Shown here: piece after piece, positions 12,499 to 24,700 of the stretch
Layout: the number at the start of each line of letters is the position of its first letter
Numbering within the stretch: position 1 is the first letter of the stretch
Origin: Scatophagus argus
Lineage: Eukaryota; Chordata; Actinopteri; Scatophagidae
Direction of reading: 5' to 3'
DNA length: 64,000 nucleotides
Assembly: GCF_020382885.2 (NCBI RefSeq)
Contig: NC_058495.1
Location: 6,441,627-6,505,626 of the forward strand
Notes under the pieces: generated by a model
Told to the model about the DNA's origin: nothing
Seen by the model: only the letters and a program-made list of their open reading frames with translations
The model's database searches: none
Position numbers and translations under genes: made by a program

Positions 12499-12879
12499 AG
12501 GTCACCGTGAAATACAGTACAAATACAGGCATACCTATCACCAAAGACTTCTCACCTTCTGCACAAAGTAAATTATTGGTAACCGACAAAGTATCAGGAC
12601 TGCATGTATATACACCAGGCCTGGGTCAAACAGTATCTGAAGTTTGTAGCTATTATTTTTACCTGTTCAGGAGAATCAATATGAAGGGTTTCTTGCTGTG
12701 TCATTAGCATCTGACTGTCTTAGCTGCAGTTTGTAACAGGTTCAACTTATGGAAATTTAAAACTGCGCAGTAAATCAGACCTGATTGTTGAGACAACATG
12801 AGCTCAAGGCCCGTATTTATCAAACTCCTCTAGTTACACTTCAAGAGAAGCTCCATTGACTTTTAGAGCAGACACTACT

Positions 12880-13100
12880 AATTTATGAAATTAGTTTTAT
12901 TAGTTTATTTATCAATTAACTGATTGAAAGAAAATTGGTTGCCATCGGTTGTTTTGATAATTGATTCAATGTTTCAGTCAATTTCAAGCAAAAATGTCAG
13001 ACATTTGCCGGTTCCAACTTCATAAATGTAATGACTGGGACATACAGGCAATCTGAAGACATTACTTTGGGCTCTGGAAAAGTGTAATGAGAGTTTATCT
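12880..13100. repeat. interspersed non-autonomous repeat (tcaagcaaaaatg type)
   Basis: Contains TTTCAAGCAAAAATGTCAGA followed by catttgccggttccaactt, and is preceded by 'ttgataattgattcaat'. I recognise this as part of a very common percomorph repeat whose ends read 'gggctgcaactaa'. It is probably a non-autonomous hAT-like element; that class is inference. It lies behind ngf. Confidence 0.65.
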
Positions 13101-14990
13101 CATATTGTTTTTTTTAATCGTTTTATTAATAATTAAGTCTATTTACAGTCATTGTTAAGTGGAAAGACTTTTTTCTCAAATTAAAATCCAGGGGTAAAAG
13201 TGAAGGATTTCTAGGGTGCCCTCAAAGGGTCATGGCAGGACTGTTTTTTATAGTCCACTTGATGAGAACAGATGAGGCTACATCGTAATATAGCTCAGCC
13301 TTTATGCATCAGAGGAGATCCTCAATTAATTGTGAGGCAATGCAAAAATAATGTCAGAATAAAAAATCCACCATAACCTCTCAGGGGTTCTGTATATTTT
13401 TAGCATTAAAGAAGTTTACAGTAGTTTAATATGGATAAATGTATGGATAAATAATATATAAATGCATCCCTGGCTTCAGCTGAACTACAAATAAACTGTT
13501 GTTTAGCCAAAAGTCTGATGAAGTTGCCTGATAAAATTCGCCCCACATGGCCACAGGTGATTCAGAAAATTGCAGCTCATAGGAAATTAGTTTCAGATGT
13601 CTGACTTAGCTGCTAAGGAAGGAAATTAAAAACAGCACACACTACAGCTAGACACAATTGGTATTTTATCATTTAAAACCTCTGCAGCAGGTTTAACACG
13701 AACCTCAGGTCTGATGACCTCTTTTATGTGACATTTAGGTGACTTCCACAGGACTCAGGAACTTTAAGCTGCAGCTTCTAAAGACACAGCAATGGTGTTT
13801 AAGAAACTATGTGATATTGTTCAAGACAGCAAGTTTAAACCTGTCATAAACCTTAAACCGCTGCTAAACTGGTGACAGAGCAACAGGCCCCACCGCAACA
13901 CAATCATCCTAATTACAGTATTTTTCTGCCACTCATTATATTGTCCTATAGCACATAATACTCACTCTAAGTGGACTGACACAACCTACAAACTTTGGAA
14001 TTACAATTTGATCCTGGTCTGATATAAGCAAAACTTTTGTTAAAATGTTGTTGTTGATATTGTTATTTATTAAACACGTCCATACATGCACTGTGTGTTT
14101 TATGAGGTTCATTGTGCGGATATAAGTCAGTTGTTCCTTCAGCAAAGACTGAGCATTCCTTTGACACAAAAAGAAATTTCGTTTTTTTTTGGCCTGGATG
14201 GAAAAATGAAGAGAAAACCCATATGGCTTCATTTTACTGCCAGTAATTTGGTGTTTTTGTTTTGGCTTTGCTTTGTGTTTTTCTTCTGCTCTCTATTCTA
14301 AAGAAAAGATATAAATACAACCAAGATTCATCAGGGTAACTCTGAATGATAATATCATGGCTTCCCATTCTCTTTGTTTTGGCAGTGACATTTCAATGTT
14401 GTCAGCACACAACTAATTGTATTCTAGGCATAAAGTCTGTAATCTATCAGACGTGATGTTTCGAAGGCCCGCAGCCCAATTTTGTATCACAGCTGACATT
14501 TAAGATATCTGATGTGAGCTCGCAGAGCTTAAAGGTAAAGCAGAAACCGAGAGAAAGAGGATGCATGACATTAAGTTTCTAGAAAAAAAAACTTTAAGAT
14601 AAGTATTCTCATTGGGGCTGTCTACCTGTCAAGTTTAAATATGAGTCAACTCAGTCAGATCTCTCCAAAGCACTGGCCTGTTACAAAATATAACACTGCC
14701 CTCTAGAGGTCAAAGGTTGGAACATGTCTCTTTCGTTTAGAAACTGTAATGACATTTAAATGATGTAATGAAATTTAAAGTTTAAAATGAATTACGTTAT
14801 GATTACGTACGTTGTTGTACATTCACAAACTAAAAACAACCACGAGCCAGAGTTATCTAAGCACAGTAAAGAGCCTAGTTTAGCGGAAGGCTAACAGCAA
14901 ATTAGTGACTAGTGACTGCGCGTGCGTCGTGCTGCGTTCATGACTAAGTCATCGACTGGGACAACACATGACTTCCTCGTCCGTCGATTG
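13101..14990. other. intergenic stretch between ngf and tspan2
   Basis: No gene or recognisable element. It may hold the distal ngf 3' untranslated region, but no polyadenylation site can be chosen with confidence. Confidence 0.4.
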
Positions 14991-14996
14991 TCTTTT

Positions 14997-15352
14997 ACAC
15001 CGATCAGCCACAACATGAACAGCATCTACTTAATATTTTGTAGGTTCCTTTTGCGCTGTCAAAACAGCTCTGACCCGTCAGGAGAAGGGACACGGGATCT
15101 CTGGGCGTATTCTGTGGTCACCGGCAATGCAATGTTAGATCCTTTGGGTCCTGTACATTGCGGGTGGATTCAGTTTATTCTGCATCCCGCAGATTTTCGG
15201 TTAGGGGGGTATTTGGTCTGCGATGTTTAGGTGGGTGGTGTGTGTCACCGAACATCCACATGATTTCCAGGAGCCAAGGTTTCCCCACAGAACGTTTTTA
15301 AACAGATGATTAATGTTATTCACTTCTTATTGTCGCGGCTGATCAGTATGTG
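14997..15352. mobile_element. internally deleted DNA transposon with terminal inverted repeats
   Basis: The left end ACACCGATCAGCCACAACAT is matched at the right by an imperfect inverse, GGCTGATCAGTATGTG near 15338-15353. Interior phrases (gtcaaaacagctctgacccg; cctgtacattgcgggtgga) fit a fish-wide element that I associate with Tc1/mariner because full copies encode a transposase tail on the other strand. This copy is about 350 bp, so most of the interior is gone. The copy at 61.4-61.8 kb holds the opposite half. Confidence 0.65.
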
Positions 15353-15546
15353 CAATGTCGTCAATGCACCCAGACGCAGCGTACAGATGGAAGGTAATTA
15401 CATGAATTACGTGAACAAAGACCTTAGGTTTCAAAGACCTCAACCTTGACTTAAGGTTGCTTCCTCAGAAATAATTAAAGTTTAATAAGTAAATGGAAAC
15501 AGTTAATATGTAAGACCGACGCAATTGTAATAATTATTTTTATATA

Positions 15547-15878
15547 ATCCATCCATCCATTTTCTATACCGCTTATCTGTCAGGGTGGTGGTGGAGCTGG
15601 AGTCCATCCCAGCTGACAACAGGCGAGAGGTGAGGTTCACCCTGGACTGGTCACCAGTCAATCACAGGGCCGACACACAAAGAGAGACACACACTCTCAC
15701 ACTTACATTTAGGGACAATATCGAGTAGTCAGTTAACCTAATGTGCATGTTTTGGGGATTGTGGGAGGAAGCCGGAGAAAACCCACGCAGGCACAGGGAG
15801 AACATGCAAACTCCACACAGAAGGGCCCAGAACGGGATTCGAACCTGGAACCCTCTTGCTGTGAGGCGACGGTGCTAA
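15547..15878 (-). mobile_element. tRNA-headed SINE with L2-like tail
   Basis: Reads on the minus strand. The tRNA-like head, with B box GGTTCGAATCCC, lies at the right end. The body includes the conserved 'gtttgcatgttctccctgtg' and 'cttcctcccacaatcc' blocks, and the tail at the left ends in ATCC/GGAT repeats. Related copies lie at 37.1 kb and 46.0 kb in the same orientation. Confidence 0.85.
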
Positions 15879-17435
15879 TGTTATATAATAAAAATTTGTA
15901 AATATAAAATGATACAAATTTAATTGATAACATTTGAGACAATGGGCAGTAATACACCTTAATCCAGAATGTCTACAACCACACAACTTCTTTATAACTT
16001 CCCTATACCGTACAATGTAAACTTGTATGGAGAGCTAACAGGGTGAATTTGCAGTTAACAGTCTGTCCACTAGAGGGAGATATTAGTACTATAATACTTG
16101 GGTGTATCTGGCTAGTTTTGGAAATTTTTCAGGTTTTCATTGTGTTATCAAGAACACAGTTTATAGATTACTTCTAGGTCCTGTATTTCATGGTGGTCTA
16201 CCACAATAAAAATAAATCTGATTTTTTTTCTTTGATTTTTAAAACACGTGGCCAGTTATTTAAAGTTAAATGATCAGCACAGCCCCTCTTACCAAGGTAT
16301 TATTTCAGAAATGACTTCTGATGTGTCTTGGACCATAATTATGACTCACAGTTGCAGCATATTGCACCATATGGAGATCAGCTTACGTTATTGCACCAGA
16401 TTTACATATCAAGCACAGTAGATGAGTGTGGGGAGGGAGAGGAGAGGGCAGCTGTGGAGGGATAATGGGATTTTGCCTCCATTATACCCTGAGGATATGG
16501 TTTCAGTTTGGGTGTACTTCCACTGTGATAATTACTGCTCTGAATTCATGACAGGATTGGACGACCAAAGTTATATTAGGTTAACATTGATGCAGTTCAG
16601 TGATCTAATTCAGGGTTACGTGGAAACTATTAATCATTTGCAATTCAACAGGGTGCTCATTCATGCTTCTATCATATTTATTTGACTCCTGCTACAGTTG
16701 TCATCTGATAAACAGAGGAGGTAGGCAGTGATGTGATGTGTCTCATGATCCACCCGGACTGATTCTCACACACTCTGCTTCTCTCCCACATCAGTGCAGC
16801 AAACAAAGGCAGCACAAACATGAGAAGCTTGACTGTCAAAGCGGGTGAACCCGAGCTGACCCTTGCCAGCCCGCAGAGAAGACACAGAAGAGCTTTGGTG
16901 ATGCCCCCATATGTGGTCTTCGTTCACAGGAACTTGCTTATATTCAGTAAACAAAGCAACACTATACAATACTGTGCATGCATACATGGTCAAATTATAC
17001 AAATAATTTTCAAGGAACAAATAACTATGTCTTCATTTGGATACAATTATATTTGTATTTTAACACATTTACGTAAGCAACTAGAAATAGATTTTCAGTG
17101 TGAAATGTAACCACCAACGCTTACATTCTGCCATTAAAAGCAAACACCTTCACATTGTACGCTCAGCACATTTAATTCTGATACATATTTGAATAGATGT
17201 CAGTGTGCTGTATTTGCTTTCAGGCAGACAGCAAAAGATGAAGCATTCCACAGAGTCCCTGACATCTTAAAAGATATATTTTGTCTTGTGTACACATGAT
17301 TGTTGGTTCAAGGTCCAAGCAAGCCAAAACAAGATCACCAATAGCTTAAGAATAAAAAAATGAATTTATGAATGTGTTCTTCCAAGATAACACGTCCAAG
17401 GCACAGTCAAGCTAGCAGATCCATGAGGCTGTGCT
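15879..17435. other. intergenic stretch, nothing recognised
   Basis: No exon, RNA gene or element that I can support. The open frame at 16.4-16.7 kb has no recognisable domain. Confidence 0.4.
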
Positions 17436-17436
17436 T

Positions 17437-17830
17437 TAGGCCACAGAGGCGCGTTGAGCTACATGCTAACATGCTAGCTTAAGCAGGCATGACACTCACC
17501 GTGTTCTTAGTGTAGCATGTTAGCGTACTAGCATCTTCTAATTAGCAGCAAACACAAAGCACAGCAGAGGCCAATGCGGATGCTTTTAGTTTTGCAGGTG
17601 TTTGGTCATGAACCAGGACTGAACAAAGTGATCATTTTGATCTGATGATCTCTGATGATATCTGTTGAGACATTTCACTCAAAACCACAAATGTCAAAGC
17701 TCATGGTGGCATTAGAGAAAAGGTCTGGGGATCACCAGTCATTCACATTTGTCCTCTAGGCGACATGAACGCAGGTACCAAATTTCACAGCAACCCAAAT
17801 AGTTCTATTAGATATGTCAGCTAGGACCAA
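17437..17830. repeat. percomorph interspersed repeat (copy 1)
   Basis: Marked by repeated 'gctaacatgctagc' words, then 'ttagttttgcaggtgtttggtcatgaacc', 'ctggggatcaccag' and 'ggtaccaaatttcacagcaa'. I know this word order from a widespread repeat of spiny-rayed fishes. A second copy occurs at 37.9-38.2 kb. It has no coding capacity. Confidence 0.65.
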
Positions 17831-18469
17831 AGATCAAGTGTGGATCAAGTGTTGTATCTTTCAGGGAAATTTTTATCTCCAAATTCTCTGGAGTTGGAGG
17901 AGAACAGATACACACGACTTCAGTCATTTTAAAACGCTGATACGTGTTCTAACTGTGCCAGTCGGTGACTTATCCCAGGTCTGTGTTTTAGGTGCACACT
18001 ATACAGAAGTGCGTGTTTACACAATACAAGACTGAAACGAGAGGAATGCACCTGTGCAGGATGACATGCAGGTTTAAAAGTCACTTCTCTCTGCCTGTGA
18101 GAAGTGACTGATCACTGAGGCGATGAGCTCAAGCGTCTTCGGCGCACTGAACACTTTGAATTCATTTTAGTTAACGGAAGTAGCGCCAAAAAATATTATC
18201 GACAAACAGATGGCACTTTTCTACACCAGTTTCACATCACCCACCCGCGTACATTGTTATGTAATTTGTTATTTCGGCCTCTTCACTTTTATATATATAT
18301 ATAAATATATATGTATAAACGGACAAGATGTGATTAAACATCGATCTTGCAATGTGAGTTTTATCTTTGAGATGCCATTTGACAAACCACCCGCAGTGTT
18401 ATACATACATACTGAAACGAGCCCTTTCTTTTTGTTGTTGGGAGACAAACCGGAGGCTCCCTCATGGCT

Positions 18470-18714
18470 CCCTGAGCGTCCCCGATGCGCACCTTTGGGT
18501 ACCTCAGCTCACATGCACATGAGGATGGGCGGTGCGACGCGACGCGGCGCGGCGCGCGGCAGCCAACGCTGTGCAGCTTGTGCGCATGTTTGGATGTAAC
18601 GGTGCAGGTCATCTTCATTACATGGTTGATGTTCAACTGGAGGAAGCGAGGATTTGAAAAAAAATAAATAAGCGGCGTTCATAGATCGGAGATATCGACA
18701 AGTCAGGTGGCATC
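18470..18714 (+). promoter_or_regulatory. tspan2: CpG-rich promoter region of tspan2
   Basis: A short CpG-dense stretch (most marked at 18535-18565, with gcgacgcggcgcggcgcgcgg) lies just before the tspan2 start codon. The surroundings are AT-rich and poor in CpG. I see no TATA box at a fitting distance, so initiation at a CpG promoter with a short 5' untranslated region is inferred. Confidence 0.5.
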
Positions 18715-21700
18715 ATGAGCAAAGTGCAGGGCGGGATGAAATGTGTGAAATATCTGCTCTTTGTTTTCAACTTCATCTTTTGGGTAAGTCCGCTTCAATG
18801 ACGGTTTGCATGGGAACAACATTATTGCTGTTTTAATAGGATGTTAGTGTTTCGAACAGCCTGGTCATCTTCATTTTTTTTATTGAATGTGTGAGGAGCC
18901 GATTCATGTTTGAGCCGTTTATTTGAAATACTCACCGAACGTTGTTTGCATGTGGCGAACCTGGCGGTGTCCCGCCTCACTGTAGTGTTTACATGCTCAA
19001 CACACTGCAGGCCGACAGTCTGTCCGCTGATGTCGTTAGATATGGCTTTTAATGAACCTGGTTTCGTTATGTACTGGAGAACTGGGCACGTCTGTCCCAC
19101 CTATTGCCTCAATCCACCTGCTCTGTGCACACTACTCCCTGACTCAACTGTGTGCTTAAATGATCAAACCAATCATAAATCGATTATACAGCTTTAATAC
19201 CTCATTACAGCTCTGTGTAAGACATGTGTTTAATAATTAACCAGTAAATAAACGCTGAGCCTGTAAGCCACAAACTCTTTCAGCTCTCCTGTGATTTATG
19301 TAGTACAGTGTGCATCCCGCAGCACATCAGAGCTGCAGTGTGTTGCTACTTTTCCAATACAGCCCCTGTTCAGATCTTCTCCCTTGATTTGTCACAGTGC
19401 TGTGAGTTCCTGCTGCAGGTTTCAGGGTGTGTATGATGTTTCTTTACACACAGGGTTAATCTGTTTTGGGTACATCATAGAAGGGTTTGTTTTGGTTTGT
19501 TATGCTGTTAGGTCTGCTCAGATGAGGTTACCTTGACTCAGGCTATTGTAGAGTCAGTTTCGATTTTCAGTGACTGATCATCTGCTATTGTATCAGGTCC
19601 AGATGATGAGACTATACCTCTGTCTCGCTCTGGCTGTGCTTCCAGAAGGGTCCAGACTAACAGACTGAGAACAGCTGAGAGCGTTGGGACAAAATTCATC
19701 CCACACATTTGCATTTATTTAATTTTTGGTTAATACGATGTCTGAAAACACATCACAGTTTGCTGAAGTCATGTCTCCAAACTGCTGCTTTGGGCTGAAA
19801 AAGAGTCCAAAGCCCACAGCAGAAAGGTGCAATTTACTGTCCTGTAAGATAAATAAGATAAATAGAAGCAGTGCATCTCAGCTCAGTAGTTGGAGATTCA
19901 TCTGATCAGTTAATCAGTTGAGCATTGCAGCTCCATGTGCTATAACAGACTTGCAGTTGTCATTGTTGGATGCCTCTGTTTTATTGCTAAATGATACAAT
20001 ATATATGGATTTAAATGGTTGAATTGACTTATCTGTGCTCTATAAGACAATCACTTGGGTCAACCAGACAGCAGCTTCTTTGTGCAGGAGTTTCAGGACT
20101 GAAAGCAGAGCTGTTGTGGTCAGAGCCAAAAGAGGCATACAGTACGCTGTCATTTAGGGGTGCAGAGCCAAACAAGCAGCCAATGCTGGTGTGAGTTACA
20201 TCACCAAGGCACTGTGAGGCTGGCACAGCCTGTGGCTGAAATGCACCATGGGAGTTGCACCATTGATGCTATGACGCTGCTGTTTAGATATTTTGATGGT
20301 CCATATGGAAGCATGAGACGCTGTTGCAAAGTGTTTGGGTCTTTCACTTCCCGGGGAGCACATCCATTGTGCCAAGAAACACTGATTCCTGTTTTCCTGC
20401 CAGAATTTGGTGTTTTTTTGTGAAAGTTTTTGAGTTCACTGTTAAAAATTCAAAGATTGGGGTGATATGTTCACCTGCAAATTGTGTATAGGGGTATGTC
20501 TGTCCACAGCAATGATGTCCTCTTAATGTTCTGACAGACCCATTAGTCTCATCACACATGATGTTTTGTTTCTCAACTTGGGCAATAGTTCAACATGTGA
20601 TCCCTAAGAGCAAGACAATGGCACAGAACTTTGTCTTATAAAGAGAACAAAGTTGAAAATCATAGAAGTTGGTATTCTTATGGCTCCATGTGCAGCCTTT
20701 GATTTGTTTGAAAGTCTAAAACTGTTAGTAACCCAAGTGGTGATGCATTAACATTTCTTTGGAGAAGTTTGTTTAGAATAAGCAGAAGAAAAAAAGCAGG
20801 CAGTGGGAATCAAGAGCCACTTTACTGGCAAGACAAAGACGAGAGTGACACTTGCAGAATCTTAATCAACAGAGGAGCCAGAGTAAAAACATGATGGGCC
20901 TCAGTGTTGAACTGTGAAGTGATTTCTGGGCAAACTTGTCATGAGAGTTTAACTCCACAGAAATAATTTAAATCCTAAAAACTTCAGGAAGCACATTTCA
21001 AGAAGGTAAAAAAAATGATGCTTTGTTATTCTGCAAAAGTGTGTAATTATCACATTAACATATTTTATCTAATTTATTGTCTCTCAGCTGTCAGGCCTGC
21101 TGGTGCTGGCTGTGGGTCTTTGGCTCAGGTTTGACCCAGAAACAGTGAGGCTACTGGCAGATGATGGGGCCCCCGACGCCTTCTTCATCGGTACGTGCAG
21201 CCTCCATTCACACCTCACCTATTGATCGTAAAATATGGTGCAATATGCAATATGGTGTAACGAGAGGAAAAGCTTAATAAACTGCTTGATTCAGTCACGT
21301 CATTTAAATAACTAATTAACGCCAATTTTGCGTATGTCCACCAGCCAACAATGCAACTGTGCAGATGTAAGTGTTAATATGGGGAAGGACATGAGAGAAC
21401 GATAAGCCACGTGTCATATGTTGCTCATTAATTTGAATCAAAAGCCAGAAAGTACGAGTCAAGTCAGCAGACTGACATCTTGCTGTTACAAATGTCAAAG
21501 ATGAGACTGAAAAATGTTCAAACACATAATTTTTCGGGGTGTTAACACATATTATTGTGGTACAAAGAGAATCTAAATTTGATGAAAAAAAATATCCAAA
21601 ATTTCTTTATGTTTTCTTACACAGGATAGTATCAGATTTCATGCCTGATGACGCCAGGCTTTATGGTGCACAGTAATAGTTGTTTAACAAGCCCTTGTTA

Positions 21701-24700
21701 ACTTCCCATGGGATTCCCCACCACCAGTTTAGCTTTCAAGGGCCGCAGGTGTTAACAAGCAGTAATGAACGCTTAACAGGCACATTTTACCCTCCCTGCA
21801 TGAAGATGTTTCATCACTTCCTCTGCACGACGCCATCACTTTTCTGAGTGGTTTTAATCATTATTTACATCCTCACTTATTGGGCCCTTGAGTGACATAT
21901 GGGCCTGTGTGCTGAGGGGAAGTGAAAGAGGAGATGCCAGATGATTACTGAAATGCACCATTAGAGGTAGCGCTCTGGTTTATTGGTTATAGAGACAATC
22001 GCTCATGTTCAGAAATATTGATTTGATTTTCCCCATCGCTGGGACAATAAAAATTGATCAATCAGAGATACTCAAACAGTGATAAATGGACCGGAGCCTC
22101 CAACTGATTACTGACAGCTCTGTGTCACTGCTGAAATATTTCATAAGTTCATAGGACTTTGTACTCAGGTGGCTTTGGATTGATGTTAAATATAGAGTTC
22201 TTTTGCAGAGCTCTGAATAAAACACACAGTGTGTGATTAAAACGTGCAGTAGGCCAGACAAACACCCTTCAGTGTGTAGTAGTCTTGCAGTACTCATACA
22301 ATAGTCCCCCTCTATCTCGCTGTCGCTCTGCGTAGGAGCAGATGATTAGAAAGAAGCCTATTCTTGTTACTCCAGTTTAGACCATGACCTAAAATGGTGA
22401 CTTCACTTCATCAGCCCTCTGCTGTGCTTTCATGGAACTGGCTGCCTCCCTAAGGACATCAGTGGCAGGTTGGGTGGGGCAGGTGATGAGGGTCTATCCC
22501 CAAGACTCCTTTATGAGAAGTCACAACACTGTACCATGCAGTGTATCTTTGTCAAAAGCTGTTTCATTCAGAAGCTTGTGCAAATATGTGGAAATGCAGT
22601 CTAAGAAACATTCAAATAAATCCAAAACAAAGTTGGTGCTGTCATACACAGCACATGAGGTAGTCATGATATTTTTGAGCTAAAATATGCAGCTGTCACA
22701 GTTGTCTGTTTATGCAAACTACTGTAGGTGAGATAACTTTTCCTCAGTTCACCAGTAATTTGATATGCAAATATCACAGAGCTTGGCCAAACTTATCACA
22801 CACATTTTTAATGTGTATATTTATTATTGGAGAAGACACATTTCAGCTGCAAATAGCGTTCTTTTCAATCCACTACATTTACAGTTATAGTACAATTGCA
22901 GCTTGAGGATTTACATACAAAAGATGCGATCATCTTAAAACCTGTGTTGCATCTTTTTCATGGATTAAACTGTATTATGGATTAACAGTACATATAACTG
23001 TCAGAATAATGTCCATCTTGACCAGACACAGCATCAATAATACTAATAATGTATTAATAACATAACAAAACAGTGAAAGGTGAGGGTCTACATTGAGTAC
23101 TTCTTTGCTGATAGTACTTAAGTACTTTTCTATATGGAAAATTTTGCATGCAGAACCTTTACTTAAAATGGCATATTTGTACTTTGTTGTGTTGCTACTC
23201 AAGAATAAGGTCTGAATACTTCCTGCACAAGTGTTGATCTGTCCCACAGCAGCCCCTGTTGTTAGGCAACAACCAACCACAGCAGATTACCCAGTGCAAA
23301 GGTATCAGTTTTTCTAAATATATGACAGATGTTGCAGGGGATCGATCGTCTTACAGGGTAGCCTTAGCAACAAAATAAATATCATCAGGAGGTTGTTCCT
23401 GAGCACAGTGGTGGGACGTTCCTTCTTACATTCACTGCTAGCAAGGGGACTAAACAGAGTGTGATACCATAACAAGGCAAAGTGGCAGCATTCCCCAAGG
23501 GTGAATCACTTTCCATTCTGTCACCTTTGTTGCCTGCTGCTTCAGCGTGTAAACAGCCCATATGTGCATATACAAGATACAGACAGAGAGACTATCTTAA
23601 CTTCAGAGACGGAGAGATGTTTACACTCATTAGGGCGTATTGCTACAAGCTACCTGTTATCAGCATTAACAGCGAGGAGGAGGTACAGTTGGCAGCTGTC
23701 TGAAGGATATCACCAGTTTCACTGAGAGGAAGTGCTTCAGCATATATTAAAGTCTGTGCTTAAGCGATGGAAAACATCACCAGCCAAGATCAGTTCTGTC
23801 GACACTTTGTATATACGGTAGAAGTTGTCTTGGCTCATAATATTTTCCATTGCTAACTCTTTTACTTTGAAGCAGTGTTTCCCTCGCTTCAAGCTGTCTG
23901 TTCACCTTGTCTTTACCTTCCTTTTGTCCAACAGAAGGAAAACAACAGCTTGCAATCCTCCCCATGTGGATTAATTAAATTGCTGCTGTGGTTGCTGTCT
24001 GTGTCACTGATTAGACCCTTAGCATGGACCTCAGAGACTGTTCCAGCGTATGGTTACAGTGTACAGTGCCGTAGTGAGGGCGGGGAGCAGGGGAGCAGAC
24101 CGATGAGGTGACGACATCCAGGCTTGCAGAGAGCTGGATTGGTGGGAGATGTAGTCTAATTTTGCAGTTATCATACCCTTTAAAATTAGATTTTGCCTTT
24201 TTACTGGACAGATGGCATTTGTTTTACTGCTTTACCCTGCAGGGCCGTGCATGCACAAAGTCTGAGTAATTAGAAATAACACTAATGCATCATAAGAGTA
24301 ACCCAGAGGCATTGTATCTCAATAGACTCTGCAGTGCCATCAGCCTTAATTCAAATTTCAAACTTGTATAGCTGAGCAGGATTTCCAGCCATTTGCAGCT
24401 TTCCTGCAGCAAGGCAGAATCCTGCCTCTTGTTGTACTCAGCATAGTGACAGCAACGGACCGAGAGACACAGAGGATTTTTAATTTTAGCAGTTTCTGTC
24501 TCAACAAGCACTGATCCATCTCCAATATTTTCCTGCAGAATTAGACACTGCACCAGGACACCATTTATACACCAATTCTAATCTGACACAGTAAATGCAC
24601 TCATTTATTTCTCATGATATACCAAGTGGAGGCAAAGTGACAAAGAAGTACTATCAAGCCAAACAAGACAAAGCACAAGCAGTTTGTGTCAAAGATTCTC

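Noticed and set aside
15733-15986. Two overlapping minus-strand frames of 74-82 codons
   Set aside because: They translate the body of a SINE, and the same pseudo-protein appears at 37.1 kb.
22020-22070. 'gggacaataaaaattgatcaatc' as a LINE tail
   Set aside because: It resembles the end of fish LINEs, but only about 20 bases match what I remember, which is too little to call.
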